Positions 36,260-45,798 of a DNA stretch of 64,000 nt are shown in pieces. Numbering within the stretch: position 1 is the first letter of the stretch; each line of letters opens with the position of its first letter. Both the position numbers and the translations under genes were made by a program. Under the pieces are notes generated by a model. It did no database searches. It saw only the letters and a list, made by a program, of their open reading frames with translations, and was not told where the DNA came from. The stretch spans positions 124,001 through 188,000 of the forward strand of contig JBMNHZ010000010.1 of NCBI GenBank assembly GCA_050950645.1, in the 5' to 3' direction. The DNA comes from BRH-c25 sp012519325 (GTDB lineage: Bacteria > Bacillota > Clostridia > Lutisporales > Lutisporaceae).

Positions 36260-38074
36260 TTACTTATCGTCTTCAACCTTATAATCGGCATCTACAGTGT
36301 TGTCATCCTGGGAGGCTTCTCCGGCAGGCCCCTGAGTCCCTGCATTAGCCTGATATATTTTCCCCGATATGTCGTAAAATACCTTAGTAAGCTCTTCAGC
36401 AGCAGCTTTTATTGCCTCTGTGTCTGTTCCTTTCAAGGCTTCCTTGACATTGTTCAATTCAGCCTCAATCCTTGCTTTATCTTCGCTGGTGAGTTTGTCT
36501 CCCAGGTCCTTAAGATTCTTTTCCGTCTGATATACCAGACTGTCTGCATTATTTCTTACTTCAACCTCTTCTTTTCTCTTTTTGTCTTCTGCTGCGTACT
36601 TCTCTGCTTCCTTCACCGCCGCTTCGATATCACTTTCAGAAAGGTTGGTGCTTGCTGTAATAGTCACCTTCTGCTCGTTTCCAGTGCCCAGGTCCTTTGC
36701 CGATACATGCACAATACCGTTGGCATCTATATCAAAGGTTACCTCTATCTGAGGAACCCCCCTTGGAGCCGGAGGTATTCCACTAAGCTGGAATCTTCCC
36801 AATGTCTTGTTGTACGCAGCCATTTCCCTTTCTCCCTGCAGAACATGTATTTCTACACTGCTCTGGCCATCGGCAGCCGTAGAGAATATCTGGCTTTTCT
36901 TTGTTGGTATGGTGGTATTTCTCTCTATAAGCTTTGTGAATACTCCACCCAAAGTCTCTATACCCAGTGAAAGCGGAGTAACATCAAGGAGCAGCACATC
37001 CTTGACCTCTCCTGTCAATACCGCTGCTTGTATCGCAGCACCTATTGCAACACACTCGTCAGGGTTTATCCCCTTGTATGGTTCCTTTCCCGTAAGCTTC
37101 TTTACGGCTTCTTGAACTGCAGGTATTCTGATTGAACCGCCTACCAATATCACTTTGTTCAACTTATCCGCTGTAAGTCCTGCATCGGCAAGAGCCTTCC
37201 TTGCAGGTTCCATAGTCATTTCTACAAGATCGTGAGTAAGCTCGTCGAACTTAGCCCTTGTAAGAGTAGTATCAAGATGCTTCGGTCCGCTTGCATCGGC
37301 AGTAATAAAGGGGAGATTTATGTTTGTCTGAAGTACTCCTGACAACTCAATCTTCGCCTTTTCCGCAGCTTCCTTAAGCCTTTGCATTGCCATTCTGTCA
37401 TTGCGCAGGTCTATTCCATTATCCCTCTTGAATTCATCTGCAAGGTAATCTATTACTCTTTGGTCGAAGTCGTCACCGCCAAGCTTGTTGTTGCCGCTTG
37501 TTGCCAATACCTCAAATACTCCGTCTCCCAGCTCAAGTATCGATACATCGAAGGTACCGCCGCCCAAATCAAATACCAGTATTTTCTGATTTTCTTCCTT
37601 ATCAAGCCCGTATGCCAGCGATGCTGCCGTCGGTTCGTTAATTATCCTGAGTACTTCAAGACCGGCTATTTTGCCGGCATCCTTTGTTGCCTGCCTCTGA
37701 CTGTCGCTGAAATATGCAGGAACAGTTATAACCGCCTGAGTAACCTTTTCACCCAGATAAGCTTCAGCATCCTGCTTGAGCTTTTTGAGAATCATTGCAG
37801 ATATTTCCTGAGGGGTATAGTTTTTATCGTCAATTTTTACCTTAAAATTGCTTCCCATTTCTCTTTTTATTGATATTACAGTTCTCTCCGGATTTGTAAC
37901 TGCCTGTCTTTTTGCTACCTGACCCACAAGTCTCTCTCCTGTTTTTGAAAACCCTACTACCGAGGGTGTTGTTCTTCCGCCTTCGGCATTTGGAATTACC
38001 ACCGGCTCTCCGCCTTCCATAACAGCAACACAAGAGTTTGTAGTTCCCAGGTCAATGCCTATTACTTTTGCCAT
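36260..38074 (-). CDS. dnaK: Chaperone protein DnaK
   Basis: 604 residues beginning MAKVIGIDLGTTNSCVAVME. Nucleotide-binding domain with LVFDLGGGTFDVSILELG, substrate domain with LLLDVTPLSLGIETLGGVFT, and an acidic tail. The NBD lacks the insert found in Gram-negative DnaK, as usual in Firmicutes (shorter 600-residue form). Confidence 0.98.
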   Translation of the reverse strand: MAKVIGIDLGTTNSCVAVMEGGEPVVIPNAEGGRTTPSVVGFSKTGERLVGQVAKRQAVTNPERTVISIKREMGSNFKVKIDDKNYTPQEISAMILKKLKQDAEAYLGEKVTQAVITVPAYFSDSQRQATKDAGKIAGLEVLRIINEPTAASLAYGLDKEENQKILVFDLGGGTFDVSILELGDGVFEVLATSGNNKLGGDDFDQRVIDYLADEFKRDNGIDLRNDRMAMQRLKEAAEKAKIELSGVLQTNINLPFITADASGPKHLDTTLTRAKFDELTHDLVEMTMEPARKALADAGLTADKLNKVILVGGSIRIPAVQEAVKKLTGKEPYKGINPDECVAIGAAIQAAVLTGEVKDVLLLDVTPLSLGIETLGGVFTKLIERNTTIPTKKSQIFSTAADGQSSVEIHVLQGEREMAAYNKTLGRFQLSGIPPAPRGVPQIEVTFDIDANGIVHVSAKDLGTGNEQKVTITASTNLSESDIEAAVKEAEKYAAEDKKRKEEVEVRNNADSLVYQTEKNLKDLGDKLTSEDKARIEAELNNVKEALKGTDTEAIKAAAEELTKVFYDISGKIYQANAGTQGPAGEASQDDNTVDADYKVEDDK

Positions 38075-38105
38075 TAAAGTCTTCCTCCCTTATTCTTTTA
38101 GTCAC

Positions 38106-38714
38106 TTATTGCTTTACCGACACCTTTACGAGTACAGGTCTGATTACTTTATTTTTAAGAATGTACCCCTTCTGGAATACTTCCTTTACCTTATTTTCAT
38201 CCTCATCCTCACAGGGGACCCGCATTACTGCATGGTGAAGATTTGGGTCAAATTCCTTATCCAGGGCCTCAATTTCTTCAATTCCGTTCTTGTTAAGAAC
38301 GTCTATGATCTGATTACAGACCATTTCCACTCCGGAAATATATTGCTCATCCAGCTTATCCTTTCTGAACACATCCACCGCCCTCTCCATATTGTCCACA
38401 ACAGGCAGCAACTGTGCAGCTATAGTTTCAAGGGCGTTATTGTACATGTCTTCTCTTTCCCTTGTTACACGCTTTTTATAGTTTTCAAAATCCGCCTGCA
38501 TTCTGAGAAGCCTGTTATAGTATTCCTCAGACTGCTTTTTCAGTTCGAGAATCTCTTTGTTTTCAGTCTCTGTCGATTTATCAGGAACTGCTTCTTCCAC
38601 CGTTTGTTGGGTAGCTTCTTCCACCGTTTGTTGGGTAGCTTCTTCCACTGTGTTTTCTTCTGCCGTATTATTAACCTGCTCTGCCTTCTCCTCTTTTAGT
38701 TTTTTATGCTTCAT
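38106..38714 (-). CDS. grpE: Nucleotide exchange factor GrpE
   Basis: 202 residues. An N-terminal acidic tail of about 50 residues carries a tandem octapeptide EEATQQTV. A long helix (about 60-105) follows, with RMQADFENYKKRVTREREDMYNNA, then the C-terminal beta domain (HHAVMRVPCEDEDENKVKEVFQKGYILKNKVIRPVLVKVS). The ATG at 38714 has AAAGGTGG 8 bases ahead; a GTG four codons earlier overlaps that box. Confidence 0.96.
   Translation of the reverse strand: MKHKKLKEEKAEQVNNTAEENTVEEATQQTVEEATQQTVEEAVPDKSTETENKEILELKKQSEEYYNRLLRMQADFENYKKRVTREREDMYNNALETIAAQLLPVVDNMERAVDVFRKDKLDEQYISGVEMVCNQIIDVLNKNGIEEIEALDKEFDPNLHHAVMRVPCEDEDENKVKEVFQKGYILKNKVIRPVLVKVSVKQ
38590..38650. repeat. 24-bp tandem repeat inside grpE
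   Basis: Two perfect copies of a 24-base unit (38590-38613, 38614-38637) and about half of a third encode EEATQQTV repeats in the acidic tail. The frame is preserved, so copy number changes would only alter tail length. Confidence 0.9.
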
Positions 38715-38747
38715 TATCCTGACCACCTTTAAGTATTATATTTGAGA

Positions 38748-39779
38748 TTATCTCCTGAGAATACTTGTCAATATCTCACTGAGATTTTTTGTCATACACT
38801 CAACAATGGCAATGGCCTTTGAGTATTCCATCCTTGTCGGGCCGATTATTCCAACCGAACCGATAGTTTTGTCATTAACTTTATAGGTTGCCGTTATCAG
38901 GCTGCATTCCTTGAACTGTTCAAGCTTGTTCTCACTGCCAATACTCACATTTACATCCCCGCGAACATCGTTCAGTACTTTAAACAGCAGTTCTCTTTCC
39001 TCCATTATGTTGAGAAAGCTCCTTGCCTTGTTGATATCGCTGTATTCAGGCAGGTTTAAAATGTTGGAAACTCCATCACGGTACACCTCTGTAGTGTCTG
39101 AATACAATAATGTCTGTATCAGTTCGGAAACTACCTGCTCAATTATTTCCCCGTGTCCCATGGAATCATTCAGCATATCATGCAGGTCAATGCTTTCTAT
39201 ATCCTCTATACCCAGACCCGACAGCTTATCATTAAGCATATTGCTGATTCTTATAAGAGTATCCTGAGTTACATCCTGCCTCAATCTGAGAATGATATTC
39301 TTTAATATACCGGCATCTGTTACTATCACCGCTAATACCGCAGCTTTATCTATCCTGATAAACTGCACCTGTTTTACACTGGTTCTTCTAAACTGAGGAG
39401 CCATCACTATGGATGTATATTGAGTCATCTGTGAAAGCAGTTTTGAAGCATGCTTTACCAGCCGGTCAATCTCTCCCAGGGAATCAACAAACTTTCTTCT
39501 TATCATTTCCCTTTGAGCTTCATCAATTGTATTCTGCTTCATAATCTTATCTACGTAAAGCCTGTAGCCTTTGTCTGAGGGAACTCTTCCGGCTGATGTA
39601 TGAGGCTGTTCAATATATCCCATATCCTCAAGATCAGACATCTCATTTCTTATTGTTGCGGGACTGGTTCCCGTAAGGTACTTCTTGGATATTGTCCTTG
39701 ATCCGACAGGCTCCGCATGGTTAATATAGTCTTCTATAATAGCTTGTAGTATAAGTCTTTTCCTGTTCCCCATATCCAT
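38748..39779 (-). CDS. hrcA: Heat-inducible transcription repressor HrcA
   Basis: 343 residues. An N-terminal winged helix (GNRKRLILQAIIEDYINHAEPVGSRTISKKY...SPATIRNEMSDLEDMGYIEQPHTSAGRVPSDKGYRLYVD) precedes a GAF-like core. HrcA binds CIRCE, and a perfect CIRCE lies 17 bases before the start. The ATG at 39779 was chosen; the longest frame begins inside CIRCE and cannot be the natural start. Confidence 0.96.
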   Translation of the reverse strand: MDMGNRKRLILQAIIEDYINHAEPVGSRTISKKYLTGTSPATIRNEMSDLEDMGYIEQPHTSAGRVPSDKGYRLYVDKIMKQNTIDEAQREMIRRKFVDSLGEIDRLVKHASKLLSQMTQYTSIVMAPQFRRTSVKQVQFIRIDKAAVLAVIVTDAGILKNIILRLRQDVTQDTLIRISNMLNDKLSGLGIEDIESIDLHDMLNDSMGHGEIIEQVVSELIQTLLYSDTTEVYRDGVSNILNLPEYSDINKARSFLNIMEERELLFKVLNDVRGDVNVSIGSENKLEQFKECSLITATYKVNDKTIGSVGIIGPTRMEYSKAIAIVECMTKNLSEILTSILRR

Positions 39780-39796
39780 CAATATCACCACCCTTG

Positions 39797-39823
39797 TTAG
39801 CACTCTATTGTATTGAGTGCTAA
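39797..39823 (-). promoter_or_regulatory. CIRCE operator
   Basis: Perfect match to the consensus: TTAGCACTC (39797-39805), 9-base spacer, GAGTGCTAA (39815-39823). It is located in the untranslated leader right after the predicted transcription start of the hrcA-grpE-dnaK-dnaJ operon, and should bind HrcA. Confidence 0.98.
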
Positions 39824-39833
39824 TTCTGTCTTT

Positions 39834-39862
39834 AAAATAACATTGTCATATATTTTTGTCAA
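39834..39862 (-). promoter_or_regulatory. Sigma-A promoter of the hrcA operon
   Basis: TTGACA (39857-39862) and TATTTT (39834-39839) are separated by 17 bases on the minus strand. The CIRCE operator starts about ten bases downstream, so bound HrcA would block initiation. Confidence 0.82.
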
Positions 39863-39881
39863 TAGGTTTTACAGTTTTTTA

Positions 39882-41006
39882 TTATCTAAATTCAATAAAT
39901 ACTGAATTGGATAAATCCCTCCCCTTATCAGTCAGCTTAAGCCTACCCGATTCAATAAACACAAGGCCTTGATCCTCAAGCTTTTTAATCCGGCTGCCGT
40001 ATTTTGCTTCAAAGTCAACTCCGTATTTACCTGCAAAACCTGCCAAATCCAGTCCTTCATTTAGTCTTAATGCTAGAAATATTGTTTCCCACATATCCTC
40101 ACCACTGGATAATTCCTCCTGCCCTTCCACCGGAAGTTTTCCCTCCGTAACCAAGTCGATATACCGGTTAATATCTTTATAATTCCAAAATCTTACTCCC
40201 TCCAGCTTGGAGTGGCTTCCGGCTCCAATTCCAATATACTCCTCATTTCTCCAATAAATCAGATTATGTTTACATTCCATACCCCTTCGTGCAAAATTGG
40301 ATATCTCGTATTGACTGTAGCCGCTGTAATCCAATATATCAACTGCCATCCCATACATTTCCCTGTCCAACTCCTCATCAGGAAGCTGTACTTTGCCTTC
40401 TTTATACAGCTCATAAAGCCTGGTGCCCTCTTCCAGCATAAGACTGTAACAGGAAATATGATCTACACCCAAGCTTATAACCTTATCCAAGGTTTCTTTC
40501 CACATATCGGAGGTCTGATTAGGAAGAGCAAAAATTAAATCGATACTTATATTATTAAAACCGGATTTTCTTGCCCAGTAATAAGCATTTAGAAAATCTT
40601 CTTGAGTATGAATCCTTCCCAGTTCTCTCAACAGTCCTTCCTGCCATGCCTGCAGGCCAATGCTGAGCCTGTTTATTCCAAGACTTCTATAGTACTTCAA
40701 AGTATCAAGGGTTACAGTCCCCGGGTTGGATTCAATGCTGATCTCTGCTCCGGCTTTTACCCGGGGCGCAAGCTTTTCAATGATTTTTCCCACCAGCATA
40801 TAATTAATAACGGTGGGAGTCCCCCCACCGATGAATACTGTTTTGTACATAAAGCCGTACCTTTCCTGATATGCATAAAGCTCCCGGAGGAGTGCCTCCG
40901 TATATGCTGCCGCATCATCTTCCCTGTACGGAAAGGAATTAAAGTCACAATACAGGCACTTACTTCTACAAAAAGGTATATGGATATACAAACCCACTTC
41001 CTTCAT
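39882..41006 (-). CDS. hemW: Radical SAM heme chaperone HemW (formerly HemN-like)
   Basis: 374 residues. The radical SAM cluster is C13xxxC17xxC20, followed by GGGTPTVINYMLVGKI. Absence of the N-terminal extension of true HemN and the position between lepA and hrcA (as in Bacillus) point to HemW. The ATG at 41006 follows GGGTG closely. Probably cotranscribed with lepA 26 bases upstream. Confidence 0.93.
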   Translation of the reverse strand: MKEVGLYIHIPFCRSKCLYCDFNSFPYREDDAAAYTEALLRELYAYQERYGFMYKTVFIGGGTPTVINYMLVGKIIEKLAPRVKAGAEISIESNPGTVTLDTLKYYRSLGINRLSIGLQAWQEGLLRELGRIHTQEDFLNAYYWARKSGFNNISIDLIFALPNQTSDMWKETLDKVISLGVDHISCYSLMLEEGTRLYELYKEGKVQLPDEELDREMYGMAVDILDYSGYSQYEISNFARRGMECKHNLIYWRNEEYIGIGAGSHSKLEGVRFWNYKDINRYIDLVTEGKLPVEGQEELSSGEDMWETIFLALRLNEGLDLAGFAGKYGVDFEAKYGSRIKKLEDQGLVFIESGRLKLTDKGRDLSNSVFIEFR

Positions 41007-41031
41007 TTTTTCACCCACTTTTCACCCACTT

Positions 41032-42840
41032 TTAATCATCCATCTTCAAGACTGACATGAAGGCTTCCTGGGGCAATTCCACACTTCCCACCTGCCGCAT
41101 TCTCCTCTTTCCTTCCTTCTGCTTTTCAAGAAGCTTCTTCTTTCTTGTAATATCTCCACCGTAGCACTTGGCCAGTACATCCTTGCGCAGTGCCTTTACC
41201 GTTTCCCTAGCAATAATTTTTGTTCCGATGGCCGCTTGTATGGGAATTTCAAACATCTGTCTAGGAATTACCTCTTTGAGCTTTTCAGCTATAGACCTTC
41301 CCCGGGCATACGCCTTGTCCTTGTGTACTATGAAGGAAAGTGCGTCAACCGCTTCTGCATTAAGCAGTATATCCAGCTTCACAAGATCCGACTTTTGGTA
41401 TCCCTTCAGCTCATAGTCAAAGGAAGCATAGCCTTTTGTCCTGGACTTTAATGCGTCGAAAAAATCATATATTATCTCATTCAGGGGCAGATCATAATTA
41501 AGTATGGCTCTTTTTTCTTCCATATACTGCATATCTCTGAAAGTACCCCTGCGATTCTGGCAAAGCTCCATAATCGCCCCTACATAGTCCGTGGGAGTCA
41601 TTATGGTGGCCTTTACAATAGGCTCCTCCATATATTCAATTTCCTGAGGATCAGGCAAATTTGTCGGATTGGAAACCTCAAGCTTTTCTCCATTAGTCTT
41701 GGTAACATGGTATATAACACTTGGTGCGGTAGTCACAAGATCAAGGTTGTATTCTCTCTCCAGCCTTTCCTGGACTATTTCCATGTGCAGAAGTCCCAGA
41801 AAACCGCATCTGAAACCAAAGCCCAGTGCAATCGAAGTCTCCGGTTCAAAAACCAGTGCCGCATCGTTAAGCTGCAGCTTTTCCAGAGCTTCCTTAAGGT
41901 TGCCGTAATCAGCTCCGTCTGCCGGATAAATGCCGCAGTATACCATTGAAGTAACTTTCCTGTAGCCTGGAAGTGCTTCCTTGCAAGGATTATCCGCATC
42001 TGTAATTGTATCACCCACATGGACATCCTTTACGTTCTTTATACTGGCTGTTACATAACCCACATCTCCTGCCATAAGTATGCCTGTAGGATTCAGGTAA
42101 GGTTTCAGTGTACCTACCTCAACCACTTCGTATTCCTTATTGCTTGACATCATTCGCATATTCATGCCGGGCTTCAGAACTCCATCCACTACTCTAATAT
42201 ATGCGATAACTCCTTTATAACTGTCATAGAAGGAATCAAAAATTAACGCTTTCAAGGGCTTATCCTCGTCTCCAACCGGATGAGGTATATACTTTACTAT
42301 TCCTTCAAGCACTTCATCAATATTCAATCCTTCCTTGGCAGATATCAATGCGGCATCTGAAGCATCAAGGCCGATTATATCCTCGATTTCCTTTTTTACA
42401 AGCTCAGGATCCGCACTGGGGAGATCAATTTTATTTATTACAGGGTACAGCTCCAGGTTGTTATCCAGGGCAAGATATACGTTTGCAAGTGTCTGTGCCT
42501 CAATGCCCTGGGTGGCGTCCACCACAAGAATTGCTCCTTCACAGGCTGCCAGACTCCTGGATACCTCATAGGTAAAATCCACATGTCCCGGAGTATCAAT
42601 CAGATTCAATACATACTCCTCTCCATCCTGTGCCTTATAATTCAGCTTGACCGATTGTAGCTTTATTGTGATTCCTCTCTCCCTCTCAAGAGACATATTG
42701 TCAAGTACCTGCTCCGACATCTCCCTGGAAGAAATAACTCCGGTTCTTTCTATAAGCCTGTCGGCCAAAGTCGATTTCCCGTGATCTATATGTGCTATTA
42801 TGCAGAAATTCCTAATATGCTTTTGCCTGTCACTTGCCAT
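41032..42840 (-). CDS. lepA: Elongation factor 4 (LepA)
   Basis: About 602 residues. G1 AHIDHGKSTLADRLIE, G3 DTPGHVDF and G4 NKIDLP are present, along with the LepA-specific C-terminal domain (YGGDITRKKKLLEKQKEGKRRMRQVGSVELPQEAFMSVLK). A ribosome-associated GTPase important in 30S biogenesis or back-translocation. The ATG at 42840 is preferred with AGGAGG 9 bases ahead. Confidence 0.97.
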   Translation of the reverse strand: MASDRQKHIRNFCIIAHIDHGKSTLADRLIERTGVISSREMSEQVLDNMSLERERGITIKLQSVKLNYKAQDGEEYVLNLIDTPGHVDFTYEVSRSLAACEGAILVVDATQGIEAQTLANVYLALDNNLELYPVINKIDLPSADPELVKKEIEDIIGLDASDAALISAKEGLNIDEVLEGIVKYIPHPVGDEDKPLKALIFDSFYDSYKGVIAYIRVVDGVLKPGMNMRMMSSNKEYEVVEVGTLKPYLNPTGILMAGDVGYVTASIKNVKDVHVGDTITDADNPCKEALPGYRKVTSMVYCGIYPADGADYGNLKEALEKLQLNDAALVFEPETSIALGFGFRCGFLGLLHMEIVQERLEREYNLDLVTTAPSVIYHVTKTNGEKLEVSNPTNLPDPQEIEYMEEPIVKATIMTPTDYVGAIMELCQNRRGTFRDMQYMEEKRAILNYDLPLNEIIYDFFDALKSRTKGYASFDYELKGYQKSDLVKLDILLNAEAVDALSFIVHKDKAYARGRSIAEKLKEVIPRQMFEIPIQAAIGTKIIARETVKALRKDVLAKCYGGDITRKKKLLEKQKEGKRRMRQVGSVELPQEAFMSVLKMDD

Positions 42841-42986
42841 GTATGGCATCCTCCTTTGTGTCCCTTTAATCTTTATGATTGTACCAAATGCTATTTATGC
42901 ATTTACGCATATTATAGCATATTAGTTTTTAACATTAAATATATACTATATACACCATGACTCCAAAAAATGCAGTGGACTGCTGC

Positions 42987-43094
42987 AAAAAGACACGGGG
43001 ACGTTTCTCCGAAAGACACGGGGACGTTTCTCCTGTCTCGCTTTCAGTGAGACAGGAGAAACGTCCCCATGTCTTTCAACGTCCCCGTGTCCTT
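42987..43094. repeat. Nested palindrome, copy B of dispersed family
   Basis: An inner palindrome has 28-base arms (43012-43039, 43049-43076) with a single mismatch, which on a minus-strand transcript is a G.U pair. It is flanked by a second pair of arms: 42987-43010 matches the same repeat start and 43078-43094 its complement. The simplest reading is one copy inserted into an older one. It lies in the ~280-base spacer between lepA and the 112-residue gene. Confidence 0.93.
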
Positions 43095-43122
43095 CAAGGC
43101 TCATGTTGTTAATTCAGCAAAA

Positions 43123-43461
43123 TCATTCATTAAGTTTTGCTCTTACGTTTTTCACAACGCTGCCATAATACCTCTTGAAATTGCCGAAAATATAATTGGA
43201 GATTCTGACCACAGGTTCTATATCTATCATTAACTTCTCACCGGCAATATCCAGCCTTAGAAGACTGTCTTCCTGAATGGATACTGCTAAGGCATATTTA
43301 TCGTCATTGCACATAATCATTCTTCTGGTTGACATATCAGCAATATTGACTGAAAAAATCAGCAGAATAATGCAAAAGAATATCGCCAGGGCCATCTTCA
43401 GTTTATTTCTTAATGACTCAATCCTCTGTTTCTTTTTATCGGCTCTCTTGTACATTTGCAT
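43123..43461 (-). CDS. Hypothetical protein with single membrane segment, downstream of spoIIP
   Basis: 112 residues. A basic N-terminus (KRADKKKQRIESLRNKLK) precedes one membrane helix (MALAIFFCIILLIFSVNIAD), then a small outward-facing domain with two short repeats of charged-hydrophobic pattern. I recognise no family. The start immediately follows the spoIIP stop, so it is probably coexpressed and could be involved in sporulation. Confidence 0.72.
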   Translation of the reverse strand: MQMYKRADKKKQRIESLRNKLKMALAIFFCIILLIFSVNIADMSTRRMIMCNDDKYALAVSIQEDSLLRLDIAGEKLMIDIEPVVRISNYIFGNFKRYYGSVVKNVRAKLNE

Positions 43462-44694
43462 CTATTCCTTCAGATCATTAATTACTTCTCCAATAACTCT
43501 GGCAAAAAGCTCTGCGGAATATTGGGCTTCTTCTATAGTATTAAGCATGCATCCAATCTCCACCAGCATTGAGTGGTTGCTGAAATACAGATTGTACTTG
43601 CCTCTGCTTTTTACATCAATTTTTAGAAATAATCCAGGGTATAGTTTATCCATCTTTTTCTTAATATATACTGCGAACTTTTCCAGTTCCGCATAGTTCG
43701 GATTCTCCTTTGCTATTACCAGCATTATCCTTGCAGCTCTTTTTCCGTTTATGGAGGTCGTGTATTCAGCCTTCTTGGCTGTTTTCTCAGCAAATGTAGC
43801 TTTTTCCGCATCAAAGGCATCCCTGTGCAAATCAATAATTACCTTTATGGATTTATATTTGTTAATACTGTTTTTTATGGTCTGAAGGGAATTAGCATAG
43901 GAATATGCATAAGATTCCTTGTCATGCTTGGTCTTGTCATGAAGAACCTTATATTTGTATTTGTCTTCCAATTCTTTGGCCAACCTGCTTCCTACTGCCA
44001 CAACATTGTACTTGTCATTCTGAGTATGATAATTACCTGCCGTATTTGGCATGTAACTCTCTGTTGAATGGGAATGATAAATAAGTATCTGAGGCGATTT
44101 GCTGTCCAATGCAATTTCCCCGGGCATACCGATTGAATCCTCAGCAATCTGAGATATCTGTGATCCTGTAGATGCAAAAGGCTGCTGCCCGTTTATAAGT
44201 TCCTCAGCTTTATATTCATCTTCCTCACTGAAATAAATTGCTCCTTCAGGTACATCCTCAAAATCGGTAATATTAGGAGCCGTGCCACTGCCTCCGGCTT
44301 CCGCATATGTAAATAAAGACGGATCATACTGGCTGAAAGCTGTAAATGTAAAATTCAGGTAAGTTATAGGATTGCCGGCATCAGTATGAAGCCCATCGGT
44401 AATTCTGCTCACAGCAGATTCAATAAGTCCAGGCATTGGACAGCCGTATTCTTTCTCATAATTCACTTTTACGCCGGTCATCACGATATTCAACATCTGT
44501 ATGTATATGTTATTGGAGTATTCTTCAAGCCTGAGCCTTTTTTCTACGTCATAACTGAAAACCTCTGCCGTATCCGTTAAGCTGCCGCCGGATTCACCCA
44601 AATATGGCTCAGGTGAATGCAGCCATTTTAAAAATAAAAACAATATTACAACTGCAAATATCAATATAAGTGCAAACAACCATTTCTTGTTCAA
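43462..44694 (-). CDS. spoIIP: Stage II sporulation protein P
   Basis: About 410 residues. An N-terminal anchor (WLFALILIFAVVILFLFLKW) and a C-terminal amidase/endopeptidase domain with QILIYHSHSTESY, HRDAFDAEKATF and MLVEIGCMLNTIEEAQ are typical of SpoIIP, which with SpoIID degrades septal peptidoglycan in engulfment. The start is ambiguous: a GTG at 44703 overlaps the GAGGTGG box, so the TTG at 44694 is used here. Downstream of gpr as in Bacillus. Confidence 0.92.
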   Translation of the reverse strand: MNKKWLFALILIFAVVILFLFLKWLHSPEPYLGESGGSLTDTAEVFSYDVEKRLRLEEYSNNIYIQMLNIVMTGVKVNYEKEYGCPMPGLIESAVSRITDGLHTDAGNPITYLNFTFTAFSQYDPSLFTYAEAGGSGTAPNITDFEDVPEGAIYFSEEDEYKAEELINGQQPFASTGSQISQIAEDSIGMPGEIALDSKSPQILIYHSHSTESYMPNTAGNYHTQNDKYNVVAVGSRLAKELEDKYKYKVLHDKTKHDKESYAYSYANSLQTIKNSINKYKSIKVIIDLHRDAFDAEKATFAEKTAKKAEYTTSINGKRAARIMLVIAKENPNYAELEKFAVYIKKKMDKLYPGLFLKIDVKSRGKYNLYFSNHSMLVEIGCMLNTIEEAQYSAELFARVIGEVINDLKE

Positions 44695-44797
44695 GCACTC
44701 CACCTCTATTCCGGCTTACCTCGCAAACCCGGACTGAATAAATTTGTCTGCCTGTATACACATATATGCTATGTAATTTATTTATATGAATAAATAG

Positions 44798-44821
44798 AAA
44801 AACGGCCTGTGTGCCGTTTTT
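44798..44821 (-). terminator. Terminator of gpr
   Basis: A 9-bp perfect stem AAAAACGGC/GCCGTTTTT with a 6-base loop overlaps the gpr stop codon; a T-run is formed by the stem end and flank. It might be partly read through to spoIIP, 100 bases on. Confidence 0.8.
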
Positions 44822-45798
44822 CAGTTCAGATACCTTTCCATATCTTCATGATTTATACTTGGGTGAAGTGCAATATTAAGTCCGTTGGCTATTACTATTG
44901 CCATATCATCTATGAGCCTGTCAATTTCCTTTGGAGTGACCATTAAATTGCCTATATACGGCGAAATTACCTCATTTATTAGCCTATACTTCTCCGTTTT
45001 ATCCATGTTCTTCAGCATGTTGTAAAACTCTCCGCTTTTGGGAGATTCACTAATGAGAGTATCAATCACCATGTCTATGGTGTCGTTGGCCATTGTAGCG
45101 GCATCTACAACAGTCGGAACTCCGATGGCTATTACAGGTACGCCCATGCTCTGCCGGCTTAATTCCTTTCTGTTGTTTCCGACTCCGGATCCTGGGTTTA
45201 TACCCGTATCCGCAAGCTGTATGGTAGTGCTTATTCTCTCCATTTTCCTGGAGGATAAAGCATCAATGGCTATTACAATATCAGGCTTTACTTTGTCCAC
45301 TATGCCCCTTATTATTTCGCTGGTCTCTATTCCTGTAATCCCCAGCACTCCGGGTGCAATAGCACAGACCGATCTTACACCTTCGTCAATTTGGTCAGGA
45401 ACGTACTCTTTAATATGTCGAGTAACCAATAAGTGCTCAACTACCCTCGGCCCCAGCGCGTCAGGAGTGACATTCCAGTTCCCCAGCCCCACTACCATTA
45501 TCACGGACTGATCACTCAAATTAACCAGCCTTTCCACTTCTCCCGCAAGGACCTTTCCTGCCTCGTCCTGAAGATCCTTGTCGTTTTCTCTCAGCTTGGG
45601 CACTTCTATAGTAATATAATTTCCCTTTGGCTTTCCCATGATTCTTGCCCCAACATCCTCAACAACCTTGACCCTGGTGACGGTATAATTCTCACCCTTG
45701 TCCATATCCACTTCCACTCCGGGGATATCTTTTTTATCCTCCTGTTTGCTATAAAACTCCCTTGCTTCAATAGCCAGGTCTGTTCTTATTCCAATCAC
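44821..45798 (-). CDS. gpr: Germination protease GPR
   Basis: 325 residues. MIGIRTDLAIEAREFY is the family start, followed by the propeptide region and the PDALGPRVVEHLLVTRHI and AIAPGVLGITGIETSEI motifs. It degrades alpha/beta SASPs on spore germination at Glu-(Ile/Phe/Val)-Ala sites. A SASP gene lies 8 kb away in this window and has an altered site. Confidence 0.95.
   Translation of the reverse strand: MIGIRTDLAIEAREFYSKQEDKKDIPGVEVDMDKGENYTVTRVKVVEDVGARIMGKPKGNYITIEVPKLRENDKDLQDEAGKVLAGEVERLVNLSDQSVIMVVGLGNWNVTPDALGPRVVEHLLVTRHIKEYVPDQIDEGVRSVCAIAPGVLGITGIETSEIIRGIVDKVKPDIVIAIDALSSRKMERISTTIQLADTGINPGSGVGNNRKELSRQSMGVPVIAIGVPTVVDAATMANDTIDMVIDTLISESPKSGEFYNMLKNMDKTEKYRLINEVISPYIGNLMVTPKEIDRLIDDMAIVIANGLNIALHPSINHEDMERYLN

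Noticed and set aside
39780..39803. Longer HrcA start inside the CIRCE element
   Set aside because: CIRCE is an operator/leader element; the ATG at 39779 gives the usual HrcA N-terminus.
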